Shown here one piece after another: positions 11,331 through 23,062 of a stretch of DNA of 64,000 nucleotides. The notes below the pieces were generated by a model, which was given only the letters and a program-made list of their open reading frames with translations, searched no databases and had not been told where the DNA came from. Position numbers and translations under genes: made by a program. How positions within the stretch are numbered: position 1 is the stretch's first letter; the number at the start of each line of letters is the position of its first letter. The DNA comes from Paralvinella palmiformis (Eukaryota > Annelida > Polychaeta > Terebellida > Alvinellidae), in the NCBI GenBank assembly GCA_025642065.1, contig JAODUP010000356.1:688421-752420 (forward strand), read 5' to 3'.

Positions 11331-11749
11331 AATTATAATATATTAATTGGTTAAATATAGGTAGTACAAGCGAAATGTGATTTCTAATAATTAATTTGTT
11401 TACCTAATTGCTATAGGTTACCACGAACATATAATCTGGGTTGTCTTAGGGCATATTTTAAAATAATTTTATGTGTATTATCTACTTCACATTATCATAT
11501 GTAGATCTATATGGAATTTTATTTTCTGAAATAAATTGATTTAATTGCATATAAGTAAAAGTGAAAGGCCATAAACATATAATTTTTTTAATGTTTTGGT
11601 TGTATGTAGTATAGATTCATATATTTTTATTTTTACTTAATTAAAGAAAAGCTTTAAAAGAAAACAAATATATTTTATTTGGGAAACGTCCGATCAAAAG
11701 TAGATGTGAACCATATGTTAGCTAAGCGAATGACCGCTCTACTGTAATC

Positions 11750-11890
11750 CCTCTGGTGAGTACTGGTAGAACCTAACCGGAAGATGACGACGACGTCTAA
11801 CGCCATATTTGTTTGTTGACAGCTGTCAAACTGGCAGATACCTTCCTGAAAACTACTCGTAGTAACAGCTCCCTTCGGTAACTACCTTTA
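11750..11890 (+). promoter_or_regulatory. Candidate 5' region of RNF103
   Basis: This stretch is richer in CpG than its surroundings. It holds an ETS-like ccggaag, a gccatat element and a possible splice donor (cttcg/gtaact at 11878). RNF103 has an untranslated leader starting after an acceptor at 13853, so a non-coding first exon must lie upstream, and this is the best-looking place. Sequence context is the only support. Confidence 0.2.
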
Positions 11891-12553
11891 TGTTAGACTC
11901 GTTGGCAATGTAAAATAGTTGTTGTTTTATATGCACAGCACTTTCGTTTGGAATTTCAGTTTAGACAAAAGCAGATATGTGCGTTTCCTCTGATTTATGA
12001 GTGATAGATTTCACACAAGTGACAAGAGATTCAGATTGAAAAGTCAAATCTCAAGACAAGCCTACAGTTTCATTGTAATCTTAAGAATTTATTTAATTTT
12101 TTTAGAGCAGTTACTGAGTTAGTAACTTAGGTCGTCGTGAAAAATAGAGGGGAAACAATATTTACAAATTAGATCTCAGAACTTAAAGTCAAAGATATGA
12201 CATCAGTTTCGCAGATGCATAATATATCTAGACTCAGTCTCTGGTGCTGATGTTTGTTTTGCATTTATCAGATGTTTTTGTAGCCAGTAACAACTGATTT
12301 TTATGTAAGTCAGAACAGTGTTTCCTTTGGATGATTAGCTAAGAGAGAAGTGGGGAGGTTCAACTACCTTACACTTTTGATCTTAGTTTACTCTATACAG
12401 GAATCGAAGTACTTTTCTGTCGGTTCCTCAATGTTTAATGTTCCTAGTAAGGTATTGATCACATCATTTGTGACTCAATTCAATGTTGTAAATGTTATTT
12501 ATATAAGGAAAGTGCAGGGAGGCAAAGGTCAACCACAGTACGGGGCGGATTGA

Positions 12554-12559
<6 letters not shown>

Positions 12560-12588
<29 letters not shown>

Positions 12589-12590
12589 CA
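12560..12590. repeat. (AC)n(AT)n microsatellite
   Basis: Short AC run followed by an AT run. Confidence 0.85.
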
Positions 12591-12907
12591 GAGTGTAGAC
12601 TTGAAATGTTTACCCCTAGCGACAAAAGTTTGAATTTTGACCCGACCACTTTCAGGCGCTAATAATCCAATGTCGTTGCTTGTGATTCAACATTTAGAGA
12701 AAAATATTGTATTTTGGCAGGATACGTCAATAGAGTTGTTACGCACCATCTTAACTGTAAAATATTATCATAAGAAACCCATTGTAAATACTTTGAATTA
12801 TTATTATGTCTGTATGACCTGGTTCTATTGACTTAATAAAAACACTTTCGTCTCAAGCTGTGGAAAGTCAACGTCTTGTGTTCTGTCATTTGTTTAAAAT
12901 ATATTAT

Positions 12908-13087
12908 ATTAACAACTGGGGCCATTTTGAAATGGGACCGTCCCATTATCCCATTTCACAACCTATCTGGTTTTAAGAAAGCATGTCCATTTAGCAACCA
13001 TATGACAATGAAATGTTTTGCTGTTATTTCTAAATTTTCTAGCCAAATAATATGTTATTGTGAAAATTAAATATAAGTTATATAGAG

Positions 13088-13138
<51 letters not shown>

Positions 13139-13313
13139 TAAATAAATAAAATAGTGCACCATTAAAATTATCAAGATCTGATCATGCCAATGCTGTTCTG
13201 AATCAAGTGGTTGCGAAATGGCCCACCCATCTTACAACCACAAGGCTTCCAGTCCAATTGCGAAACAGGAAGGTTCTGTTTTAAAATGAGCAGGGTTGCA
13301 AAATTGGTTACTA
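12908..13313 (-). mobile_element. MITE-like element, family D, copy 1
   Basis: Inverted relative to the copies at 34255 and 35955. It has terminal phrases gaaatgggaccgtcccatt and gaaacaggaaggttctgtttt, and inner aagtggttgcgaaatggcc and gtgcaccatt segments shared with the others. A CT/TA microsatellite (13086-13134) lies inside it. Confidence 0.7.
13086..13134. repeat. (CT)n(AT)n microsatellite
   Basis: CT run followed by a longer AT run, within a family D element. Confidence 0.9.
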
Positions 13314-13853
13314 TAGAATTACATTTATAATGTGACATGTTACCATTAAATTGATCAATTAACTTGCAGTACAAAAATGAAATGTTATTTAAATCAATTG
13401 TTACTTACACTTACAGTAGATAATTATTTATGCATATATTAATAATTAAGTTGCAATTAGATTTTAACACCATGTAGACTAACAAGGTATACTGATCAGT
13501 GACAAGTCACATCTTTTCTAATTATTTAGGGTATCATTCAGTTAATGTTAAGCACTTGGTCTTTAGTCATGATGGGTATATAAGGTGAGCATTCATATAG
13601 ATTCACCACTGATAGTTATCTCATGTTGAATATACCAGAAAGAAAACCTGACTGAAACTTTTCTTGATGTTGTAAAACGTGTGACAATTTTCTTATAAAT
13701 TGAGACTACAGTATGGTGTAATTTAAAAACGTGTAAACGTGTCTTCATTAAACTATTTTGTTAGGAAACGTTTTATTGTTTAAAAAAATCTTATTTAAAT
13801 TTTAAAAACCGTGATTTATTTACAGCCCTGATGCTAATAATTTTTCATTTTAG

Positions 13854-13874
13854 ATGTTGTATGGCTCTAACTGA
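13854..13874 (+). promoter_or_regulatory. Upstream ORF in the RNF103 leader
   Basis: The leader exon begins after a pyrimidine-rich acceptor (tttttcattttag, ending 13853). Its first bases are an ATG that opens a six-codon frame ending in TGA, 12 bases before the RNF103 start at 13887. If the transcript includes these bases, the uORF could reduce translation of the main frame. Confidence 0.5.
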
Positions 13875-13886
13875 CTGGAGAAGCCA

Positions 13887-16800
13887 ATGTCGGTGATCAT
13901 TTGGTGGAAGGTGGTGCTTTTTGCACTATTCCTCTGCCTGTTGTTCATTCTGTCAAGACTTTGTGAAGCCATAGCATATTATGAGGGTGGCTACTTGGCC
14001 AGCAGGCTGCTTGATCCAGTGTCACTCAGTGCGCGTAAGCTGAAACTCCTGTTGGATCAAAGAGGTGTTAGCTATGCTGGTGTTGTTGAAAAGACAGAGT
14101 TAACCAGCCTTGTAAAGACTACGGGTGAATATTATAATTTTTATAATAGATTTTTCTGGCTTCTTTATTTCTGTAGTTAGTACCAGTTTTAATAATATTG
14201 TTTTATACCCATTTTTGTTAGCCAGTAATATTTTGTTAGAGTAACAGCCACAGTTTTGAATGAATGACTTCTTTTTGAAAATCATTGTCTTAATTACCAG
14301 GCAATCTGTTTAATTGCAAATATGTACCATGACCAATGCCAATTGAAGACATGCATAAATATTTTTGTGTGTATTACTGGGTAAATCTTAAAAAGTCAGC
14401 GCTTTATTTTTAAAGCTCATACACAACATCTATGCCACACTCTTCATTGGTTATGTCTAATATATAAAATTATATTTAAAAAAATCCATGCTTTAATGCA
14501 TCAAATTTGATATCAAACTATAGCAGTAGATTATTGATTCCCATCAGTCACTGTTTATCTACATTTATTGCCTGAAAGGGTCTAAATTTTGAGATTACAG
14601 TTGAGAGGAAATCAAACATTTTGATATTTTTGGGTGCTATGTGCCCAAACATTCTGTTCCTTTACAAAATGGACATCAGCAAAACGTTTATTGTTAGTGA
14701 TTTGTCTTGAAAAAAGCTAATTTGTTTTTACAAGATTTGGTGATATAATTAGATGCACAGAAGCATGTATTTTCTATATATACTGTACATGGTCATCTAT
14801 AATATTAAGCAACTTGCATTTATAAGTCTTCTCAAATGGAATCACCTTAAATTCTTGTATCAGTTCTAACCCAAGATCGTAGTGTGATGGCGCCGGGGTA
14901 AGTGAATCAGTTTATCGAGTGGCTAACCACCACAGTTATTGATTTTGCTGTGTCCAATACACTATGTGCCGGTTCATATACAAAATTAAGAAAAGTAACA
15001 ACCACCTATGAAATAAAAACTCTTTACTGATTCTCTTATAAAAAATTATATATTTTGTACTTGTGGCTGTAAGAAGATGCTTAATATTTTATGGTACCAT
15101 TTTATGGGTACTTGGCTTAGAAAATAACTGGCTATATTATGATGGCCTTGTAATACTTGACGATTTGTGCTACCTAAAGTTTATCCCACCATAATACATG
15201 GTCATGTGGTGTAGCATTTTGATATGACCTTACTGGGCATAGAGTGAACTTGTGATAAGTTTATATGGAAAGCTTTCACATATATTCTGGTCATAATACT
15301 CATATATAAATTATTACATTATGATTGTGCTAGTGATAATATTTTGCGAAATAGGATATGTTCAGACAGCTGTTGATGCATATTTATCCATAATCAATTT
15401 GTTTAGTAGCCAATAAATTATATCACTAATTAAATAATTAATTAATATTAATTAATTAATATTACTTATTAGACATATTAGGTGTATCTCATGTATAAGA
15501 TGAAATCCCTGCAGCCTAACAGACTATAGGACTATTTCTTATATTATACATGAGCTGCTCACATACTATATATGCTCTTGGTGAGTGTATATATAGTATA
15601 TGCTTTAAAGTTATTGAGTTTGTATTTAGTGTTGTTGTGTCATTCTTTGTCAGGTGAAGTCAGTGAAGGAGAGATGGAGTCAGCTGAACAAGAAAAGGAA
15701 TCCTCCTCGTTTACAGAGTTCAAGGGTGGCAGCCACTTCTATGAGGAGGTAAACATGATGTTATTTTAGTGATCACAGTGTAAACAGATGGTCCAGAAAT
15801 GTGTATATATCTATGTCAACATAGTTTTGATGTATACATGTTGCGGGGGGCCTGCCAGACGTCTACATTTATTAATGGCATACTGTTGCTCAATCAAGAT
15901 AACCTACTAAGCTAACTTAACCTTGACATTTGATATCTTAAAAATTCTTCCTTTTGCACAGGTTGAGGACTGTAAGGATAGCGTGTGGGTCGTACAGGTG
16001 GTACACAGCCCACAGGTGTTCATGACATCACAGGACTGGACCAATATTGTGCAGAAGGTGTCCAGATTTGGCGTTAGGACCGGATACTTTGATTGTAGCC
16101 TTGATCACCGGTGAGTGCAAGCACAGACTGATGCTGTCAGACTGTATCTCGTAATTGAGCTGTCGCAGCAGAATCACGTAGTGTAGTATATTTCCCTCAG
16201 TACTAGTCCAAGATTAAAACCAAGTTGCCAGTAGGATATCATTCCTTTTCCATTCATTTCTTTTTTTTTGCAAGTCATCCCCCAGGTGGAAACACTTTTT
16301 AGTATACATTGTAATTTTTACCCTTGTAATCCGTCTTAGACAGGTAAAATAGTATATGTAAATGTCCCTGTAATAGATTAGTTGTCCAGCTGTTTCTTGG
16401 CATCAGTTTCATAACCATAGTTAGGATTTAACTAGGTAGTAAGGTATTTCAGCTCTACCCATGGTAGAGAACCTATGGTAGAAGCAATGATAAGCATAGG
16501 ACAGGTAGTGGAAACTGGATAATTACTAGGTAGTTAGTTACCTGGTTGAAACTAATTTCCAAAATTGTTATTTTGGTCACATGTGTAGTTACGTTTACTA
16601 CGTATCTGTTCATAGTTATATGTATTTGTTTTGTTGTTCAGCATGCACACAATAATATATAAACAGATGTAATATTTACATTTTGTTTAGTGTCGCTTTG
16701 CAACTAATTTACTAATCTATTGGCTTCTGTTGGTGCGGCGCATCAGTAAATTTGAGATGATTGAGGTCACTCGATGTATGAATCCTGTGTGCATTAATGA

Positions 16801-19597
16801 TGGTTATATACGTAGGTTTTTTGGTGTTTAGTCTGGAGGATTTCAGTTTTGGCTCTCGTGTTAAAGGAATTAGGAAAGAAAAACTGTAACTAAAGTGTTA
16901 ACAGAACCATGTTCACAGTTCATATACACATTTTTTTTGCCCAATTGAAAAATACTTTTCAATGGTTTCTACCACTTTATCCTAACTATGGTGTAGAAAC
17001 ATATTTCTGCCCTTTCGGTAAATACCCAGGTAATTACCATAGATGCAAGAAACTTGTCAACACAGCTCATAACTTTCCTTAGTATGGTTAATCTGTTCCA
17101 GTGACACCATACCTACAATTATATCACTTGTGTGTGCTGTACTGCTGGCATCTCAGTAATTTTCCGAGTCACTTCCTCATTCAGATGAATTGTTGTCACC
17201 ACCTTCAGGCAAGGTCTGATCTAATTTCTTCTTGAACAAATCATCTTTGGCACATTCTGTGTATTATTGCAAAATATAATTATCCAAACTATGCTGGCCA
17301 CAAGCCTATTATTGAACTGACACTGTATGTTGTTTACACTTATTGAGCTGGGTTTATCTGGGGCTAATGGCATGACGCCTGCTCTGACTAATGAATGATG
17401 ACAACTTGTGGTTGGTGTTATGATCAGTGGCCAGTATTTATGTGCCAGATTTAACTTTGTGAGGACACACACTTTCTGGTTTGACGTTTTAAATGATATG
17501 GACGTATGGAATATTCTTTTTTCTTTAGTGGATTTTAATAGATGGTTTGTTTGATATGGGATGTTTTGTGGTACTTGTAGGTTTAGAATTGTCCCCCTCT
17601 GTACTTCTACATGTAATAAGAGGTGATTAAAAGGATGTAACACTATAAATGACCATTTGTGTTAATGTGTCTTACTCGCCCATTGACTTGTATTACTTTT
17701 GTAGAAGGAGACATGCTACATTAGAATTAAGCTAATGGAAATTCACATTTCTTTAAACCGTGAACTTATTTTATAACAGTGATGAAAAAATTTACATTTC
17801 TAAGTGCTAGTATATCTAATTAGTTGTCTTATCATCATTTGTCAACTGTTGTTTTCCAGTCTCTGTGACAGAAAGGGTTGGTTCAGTTCACGCCTCATTC
17901 TTGCTTTGCCGCAGGGCAACAAAGCAAAAGATAACGTCTTCATCAAGAGCTATGTTGGCTCACCACGCACGCAGGCAGTCCTGGATTGGCTCAATTACAA
18001 CCTCGCTTCACGGGTCAAGGAAATTCGCAGCGTCGAAGAACTGGAAAGTGACTGGTTGACATTCAGCTGGGTAAAACAGAAACAAAAGTTGCGCTTAATT
18101 CTGGTGTCTACATTGACAGTTCCACCAATGTTTTACTCAGTGACGAGTGTTAAATTTACTGGCCGCGCAATGTTCGGGACTATTAATGCAAACACGGCTG
18201 TGGCACGGCAGATTATGAATGCAACAAAATGTCAGAAATTACCTGCCTATGTGGTACTGATGCCGGAACAGGTCTATGTGTTTGGACTGTCGCCTGGCGA
18301 GTACCTCAATTTCAACTCTATAGCACTGTTTCTGAAAACGCTTCAACCTGAAGTTAATGATGTCTTCTTGTTTAGCCTGATACTTGTGAATGTGATGTGC
18401 TGGTTTGAATTGGTGCTCGCCTCCGGCAATCTGTTTAAAAGGCTTGGTTCATTACTGTGGCACATATGTAAGTGGAACTGTCTGTTGATACTGTTGTGTT
18501 TTCCGGTACTTGGAGTGTTCCAGCTGCCGTACATGGACATGGTACTGGATGGTGCACTGAAGGTGCTGCGTATCATTGGTACATCGTGGTTTGCCTCCGC
18601 AGTGCGTGCAGATTGGCTAACCTACTACTGTAGCAACGTACCATTCCTTTGTTTGATATTCGCCGTGTATGCAATGATAATTGGTCTGCTGCACTACAAA
18701 TACAGACGCACTGATCCCACAACGCCATCTAGTGACCAGGAGCAAAATGGGAGTTCTCGACTCAACTGGGACACTTATGCCAACTTCCTCTTTCGTCCTA
18801 TGTCTGGAGGGGTGCCATTTATGGCAAGCACCAATGAATTTGAGATGGACGTTGGTGTGGAAATGCTAATGGAACAGCTGTCGCTGCCAAATATCTGGCT
18901 GGGTCCTATGATTTCTACAGATTACTTGAAAGAATTGCCAGTATGGAAATACACTGGACCAAACATAGACTCGGATGTTGGCAGCGACAATGACTGTGGT
19001 ACGGCCCGTATCGATTCTGAACATGAGGATGATATAAATCAGCCTGAGTGTCTTGCTTCTGACAAGATGCATGAACAGGAGCCAGCAATGTTCGTCTGCG
19101 AAAAATGCCGTGCTCTGCGTGAACAGGTTGACATGTCCGAAGAAGGCAAACAGAAAAGACAACAGGAGCGGTTGGAATCAGAATCGGCCTGCGCGAAATA
19201 CCTGATGGATGGCAATTACAAATGCATGTGTCGGCATGGCAGTGGCTTATCAGTGCATGGGATCGACACGGAACAGACTAGGCACAAACCCTCTCCAAAG
19301 TCCAGTCCCACAAAAGCAACAAAAACCAGTTTGGCATCAACGTGTACACAATCGGATGGGAGTGAAATGGATAGTGAGACCTACCACCCACCTCCAGGTA
19401 TGCTGGCTGTCAATGACTGCTCCATATGTCTGGAAGGACTAAAGCATGGCGTCGTTCTCTGTGGGCTTCCGTGTAAGCACTCCTTCCACCATGAGTGCAT
19501 CATGCATTGGCTAAAACAATACAATCATCTTTGTCCCCTGTGCAGGTGGCCTGCTTACAAGGCCAAGCCGTGCTGTCTTCATCAACATTCTGAATAA
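13887..19597 (+). CDS. RNF103: RNF103 (KF-1) orthologue, membrane-bound RING-H2 E3 ubiquitin ligase
   Basis: Coding exons 13887-14124, 15654-15748, 15962-16110 and 17860-19597 join in phase to 739 residues. Human RNF103 is about 685. The N-terminus (hydrophobic residues 8-25, then a conserved segment with YYEGG and LLDPVSLSARKLK) and the KVSRFGVRTG motif in exon 3 are RNF103 hallmarks. Three further hydrophobic segments lie near residues 329-349, 367-385 and 419-437. The long acidic linker before the RING is typical of the family. The C-terminal RING-H2 has C681, C684, C699, H701, H704, C707, C719 and C722, all present. Mammalian RNF103 acts at the ER membrane in ER-associated degradation; that role is inferred here from orthology. 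The start follows the first in-frame ATG after a short uORF. The gene reads as intact. Confidence 0.94.
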
Positions 19598-19760
19598 TGG
19601 CAAGTCTGTTGCGAATAAGAATAATACAAGTTCGGTCCGAGTAATGATAGTTCACATTATGTAACTTTTGTAATTCAGTGACATATCTGGTGAATATATG
19701 AATTGTGTATTTTTTCCAGCTTACAAATGCACCATACACTTTGCTATTTGTAAACTTTGA

Positions 19761-19766
19761 ATTAAA
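19761..19766 (+). terminator. Candidate poly(A) signal for RNF103 (ATTAAA)
   Basis: The common variant ATTAAA lies about 160 bp after the stop. A canonical AATAAA is further on at 20417-20422, so two 3' ends are possible. Confidence 0.35.
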
Positions 19767-22700
19767 ATCAGCACATCAATGATTTAATGCAAAACTTGGT
19801 ACCGATATTTTTGATGCCCCATTCTTCTGATTTCTTAAACAATTGTTGTATCTCGATTCATACAAGATGGGTAAATCTATTTTACCATCGTTATGTCATT
19901 CCCTTTAGCAACAGGAAACTTGCATAAGTTTGGCGTACAGAGAAATACCATATGCCTCATACTTGGAAAACATTCAATGTTGTGCCATGTAACGTGCATC
20001 ATGTATGTGGTTTTAATTCTTAGTGAGCATATCTGATTTATTTTCTCAAGTCTTTTGTTTCATATAGACTAGAATTCCCTTATTAAGATTCTTAATTGAG
20101 AAGAGAGACTGGGATTTCAGCTTTGTTTGTAGTTGAAGTATTGAGGTCTTGGGTGAATGGTAGTTTGGGTAAATTGTATTGCGCTCACTATTTCTGATAG
20201 GACCAGTATTCTGCAGTGGTAGAAAGCACAGACTGAGCAATCTAATGGTTCGTGTTGTAATGGTCAGAAACCCTTTCCTATAAGCTACGGTACGCATGTT
20301 TGTTAAGTGCTTTATTCCAAGTCGTGGTTCAGATCTGACAATGGCTAGCTCCGGTGGATTCCATAATGATGATCCCAGTGCAAATGTATGTTGATGTGTA
20401 TTATGCTGTTACAGAAAATAAAACATGGAATGAAAAGAGAATGATAGAAGAAAGAGTTGAGTTTTACTTTTGTGCACACAACCATTTTCAAGATTTAACC
20501 TGCCCAGATTTCACGTACTGTTTTATGCGCATTTCTGTACACAAAGTTAATGTCGTTTAGCCGTGCCTTGTAACACATTCCAGTATTGATTAACCATGAG
20601 CCATATGTTAGGATTAGCACTGCCAAAATACGAGGAAAGCAAGAAAAGGAGAGAATCTTTTATCTGGAAAAATATAAAGGAATAATATTCCATTTGGAAG
20701 CGTCTTCAATCTTGGTATGTTGTAATTAACTTAGAAGGTTAGTACGGGCCCAGAACACTACAACAAAATCTGAAATGTTTGGGCGAATGAGTAATTGGTA
20801 CATGATTTAGCCTTATCTCACCTGGGACATATGACCAAGTGAAGTGAACAAATGAGGGCCGTTTATTGATTGATTATGCACCACACAAGCACAAATTTGA
20901 TCCTGTGACCTAGAGATCTGGACAACAGGGCGCTACTACCTGCAATAACCAAGCCTTGATAGAAATAACTAGCAGAAATATGTGTGCTGGGGCCCTAATC
21001 AACCATGAAACAGCTTGGGCATACATATGGTTCCTTATTTGTGTACCATTGCTCTTTGTTTGATATTCTATGTTGCTAGGTTTTGGTAAACAGCACTACT
21101 GCTGATATTCCCATGTTGACAGTGATTCTTGTTACCGACAATGAGGTCAACAATATCAGCTTCCTCCAAATAAATCTATCATATTGAAGACATGATATTT
21201 ATATGGCAGTAGCCCTGTAAACGAAATTATAACTTTTATTTGAAGCTGATAATAAAGGTAAGGATTTCTGGACAAGAACCAGGTTTCTCATAGAGTTAGT
21301 GTGACACTGCGTGCACCACTGTTCTAATGAATTTCTGTCTTATCCAGAGTATATATTTCTCTCGGACATGTTAAAATTTGTTGAATGGGCAGATGGGGTA
21401 ACAGAGGCAACATGGCAAAATATCAGAAATTATAAATGAACTTGTCCTTCCTTGTTAAACATACAAAATCATCTTTAATTGGTTATAAATAGATCAAAGT
21501 GAGAATAAATTTTGTACATCTTTAATGAAATGCATATTGATGTTCCCATTTTGAGGGCTGGCTAGAATATCTGTGAAAGTAGCACCAAAGAAATTAACAT
21601 TTATAACTGAAAATCAGTAGTTGTTGAAAAAATACTGTATTATATGTTTTATGATCAAAGAAACAATAAATAGTCCAATCCATCATATGTTTTATCTATA
21701 TTTATTATATAATCAAACATACAGTTCAGCTTTACAATCTCTTTACCATTGATGATACTGTTATGGCTGACGATGTCATTCTCATCCTTTAGACAGTTGC
21801 AAATGAGCGAGTTCTTCCTTTAGCTTCGGAAACAGTCATGCCTGGAATAGATGGCCATTGAGAAACTCCCGAGGGAATATTCCACAAACACGGTTATGAT
21901 TCAGATTCAAACCCTAACTTGGGTTTTGCAATGCCATGTTCTAATCATGGTACTATCAGAATGCCTAATCCTTCAGATAGCTCCCAAGAAGAAGATGCAG
22001 CATACAGCTTCGTGAGATGTTTTCCTCATTAATTCTTCACTGAATGCGAAGCCATTCGATGCTGCCATTTATTGATTACAACTGTCAACAATAATAATAA
22101 TTAAATGTGCAAAAAGCCTTACACCAGTACCTGTGTTAGGGTAGCTATACCGATAATCATATTCTAGTTAACCCAGAAATAACAACAAGATAACAACCCC
22201 ACAACCTGTTAGGGACAAAAGCCAACCAAACAATAAATAAATAACAGTTACCTTGGACCCTGTCCAAAGAACTAACACAGGCAATTACAAGCTTTGATTA
22301 AATAACCGTGAAAGAAGTTGATTCTTTGAGCATACTGGAATGTAAATGGGTTCTTAAGGCCACCATCACCTACACATGGGACTCGCAGTTGCCATAATTG
22401 TTGACATCAAATGAGCATGATCCCCAGCGAATGTACCCTAATAAAAATAATAATAACCAAATAGTGAGTGGGTTTATTTAGTCTTGTTGCTGGTCAAATC
22501 TGAATAAATGGCTATGGGGTGACTCCCGGTGGAAATGAGAAGATTAGACGAAACATTCCACTGGCTAAGTTATCATTATTATTCAAACCCTGGCCAGGTG
22601 GTATATGCAGTGCAGAGACACTACCGTTGAACCATGCTTTGGGAGTGCCCTATTGATCAAATAAAGCTTTCAATCACAGAACTACCACCACCACCACCAC

Positions 22701-22956
22701 ATTTCCCATAAGAGATTATGAATCAAGGTACCTTACAAACACCCTATACTCATCCTATGGCTTATCAACCAATGGCAGACTTATGCCACACCCAACCGTA
22801 CACCATTTTCACACCTTATAATATTCGCTAATAAAGTAGCAAGATGAACATTGCCATTGCTAGTTAACGTGAGCAACCACGACAAACTACTACATTATTA
22901 CTATTGTCACAGTCCATCATCTGGTTGACCAAGTGCTGGCAGTAATTAAGTATGCC
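19767..22956. other. Intergenic with decayed tRNA-SINE heads
   Basis: No coding sequence is supported. Minus-strand tRNA-like heads are visible at about 20870-20945, 21860-21967 (attcaaaccc B box and a tggtactatca A box region) and 22575-22650. All are degenerate. The remainder is AT-rich with no recognised structure. Confidence 0.45.
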
Positions 22957-23060
22957 CTCTAAATATTCGCCGTCACCTTCCGGTTCATGATGGCCTTGCC
23001 CAAGAGGTACAGCTTTATGTCCTCCAACGACTTGCCCTTGGTCTCCGGAACGAGTGGCGA
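22957..23060 (-). pseudogene. Tandemly duplicated 3' end of the sugar transporter gene
   Basis: A 104-bp direct duplicate of 23061-23164, about 92% identical by eye. It contains the last codons, the stop and two following bases of the transporter gene. It lies immediately downstream of the real stop in transcript orientation, so it would be in the 3' UTR. It has no start and cannot encode a protein alone. Confidence 0.95.
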
Positions 23061-23062
23061 CT

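Noticed and set aside
17221..17643. 140-residue minus-strand frame within an RNF103 intron
   Set aside because: No family signature and it lies wholly inside intron 3 of an intact gene on the other strand.
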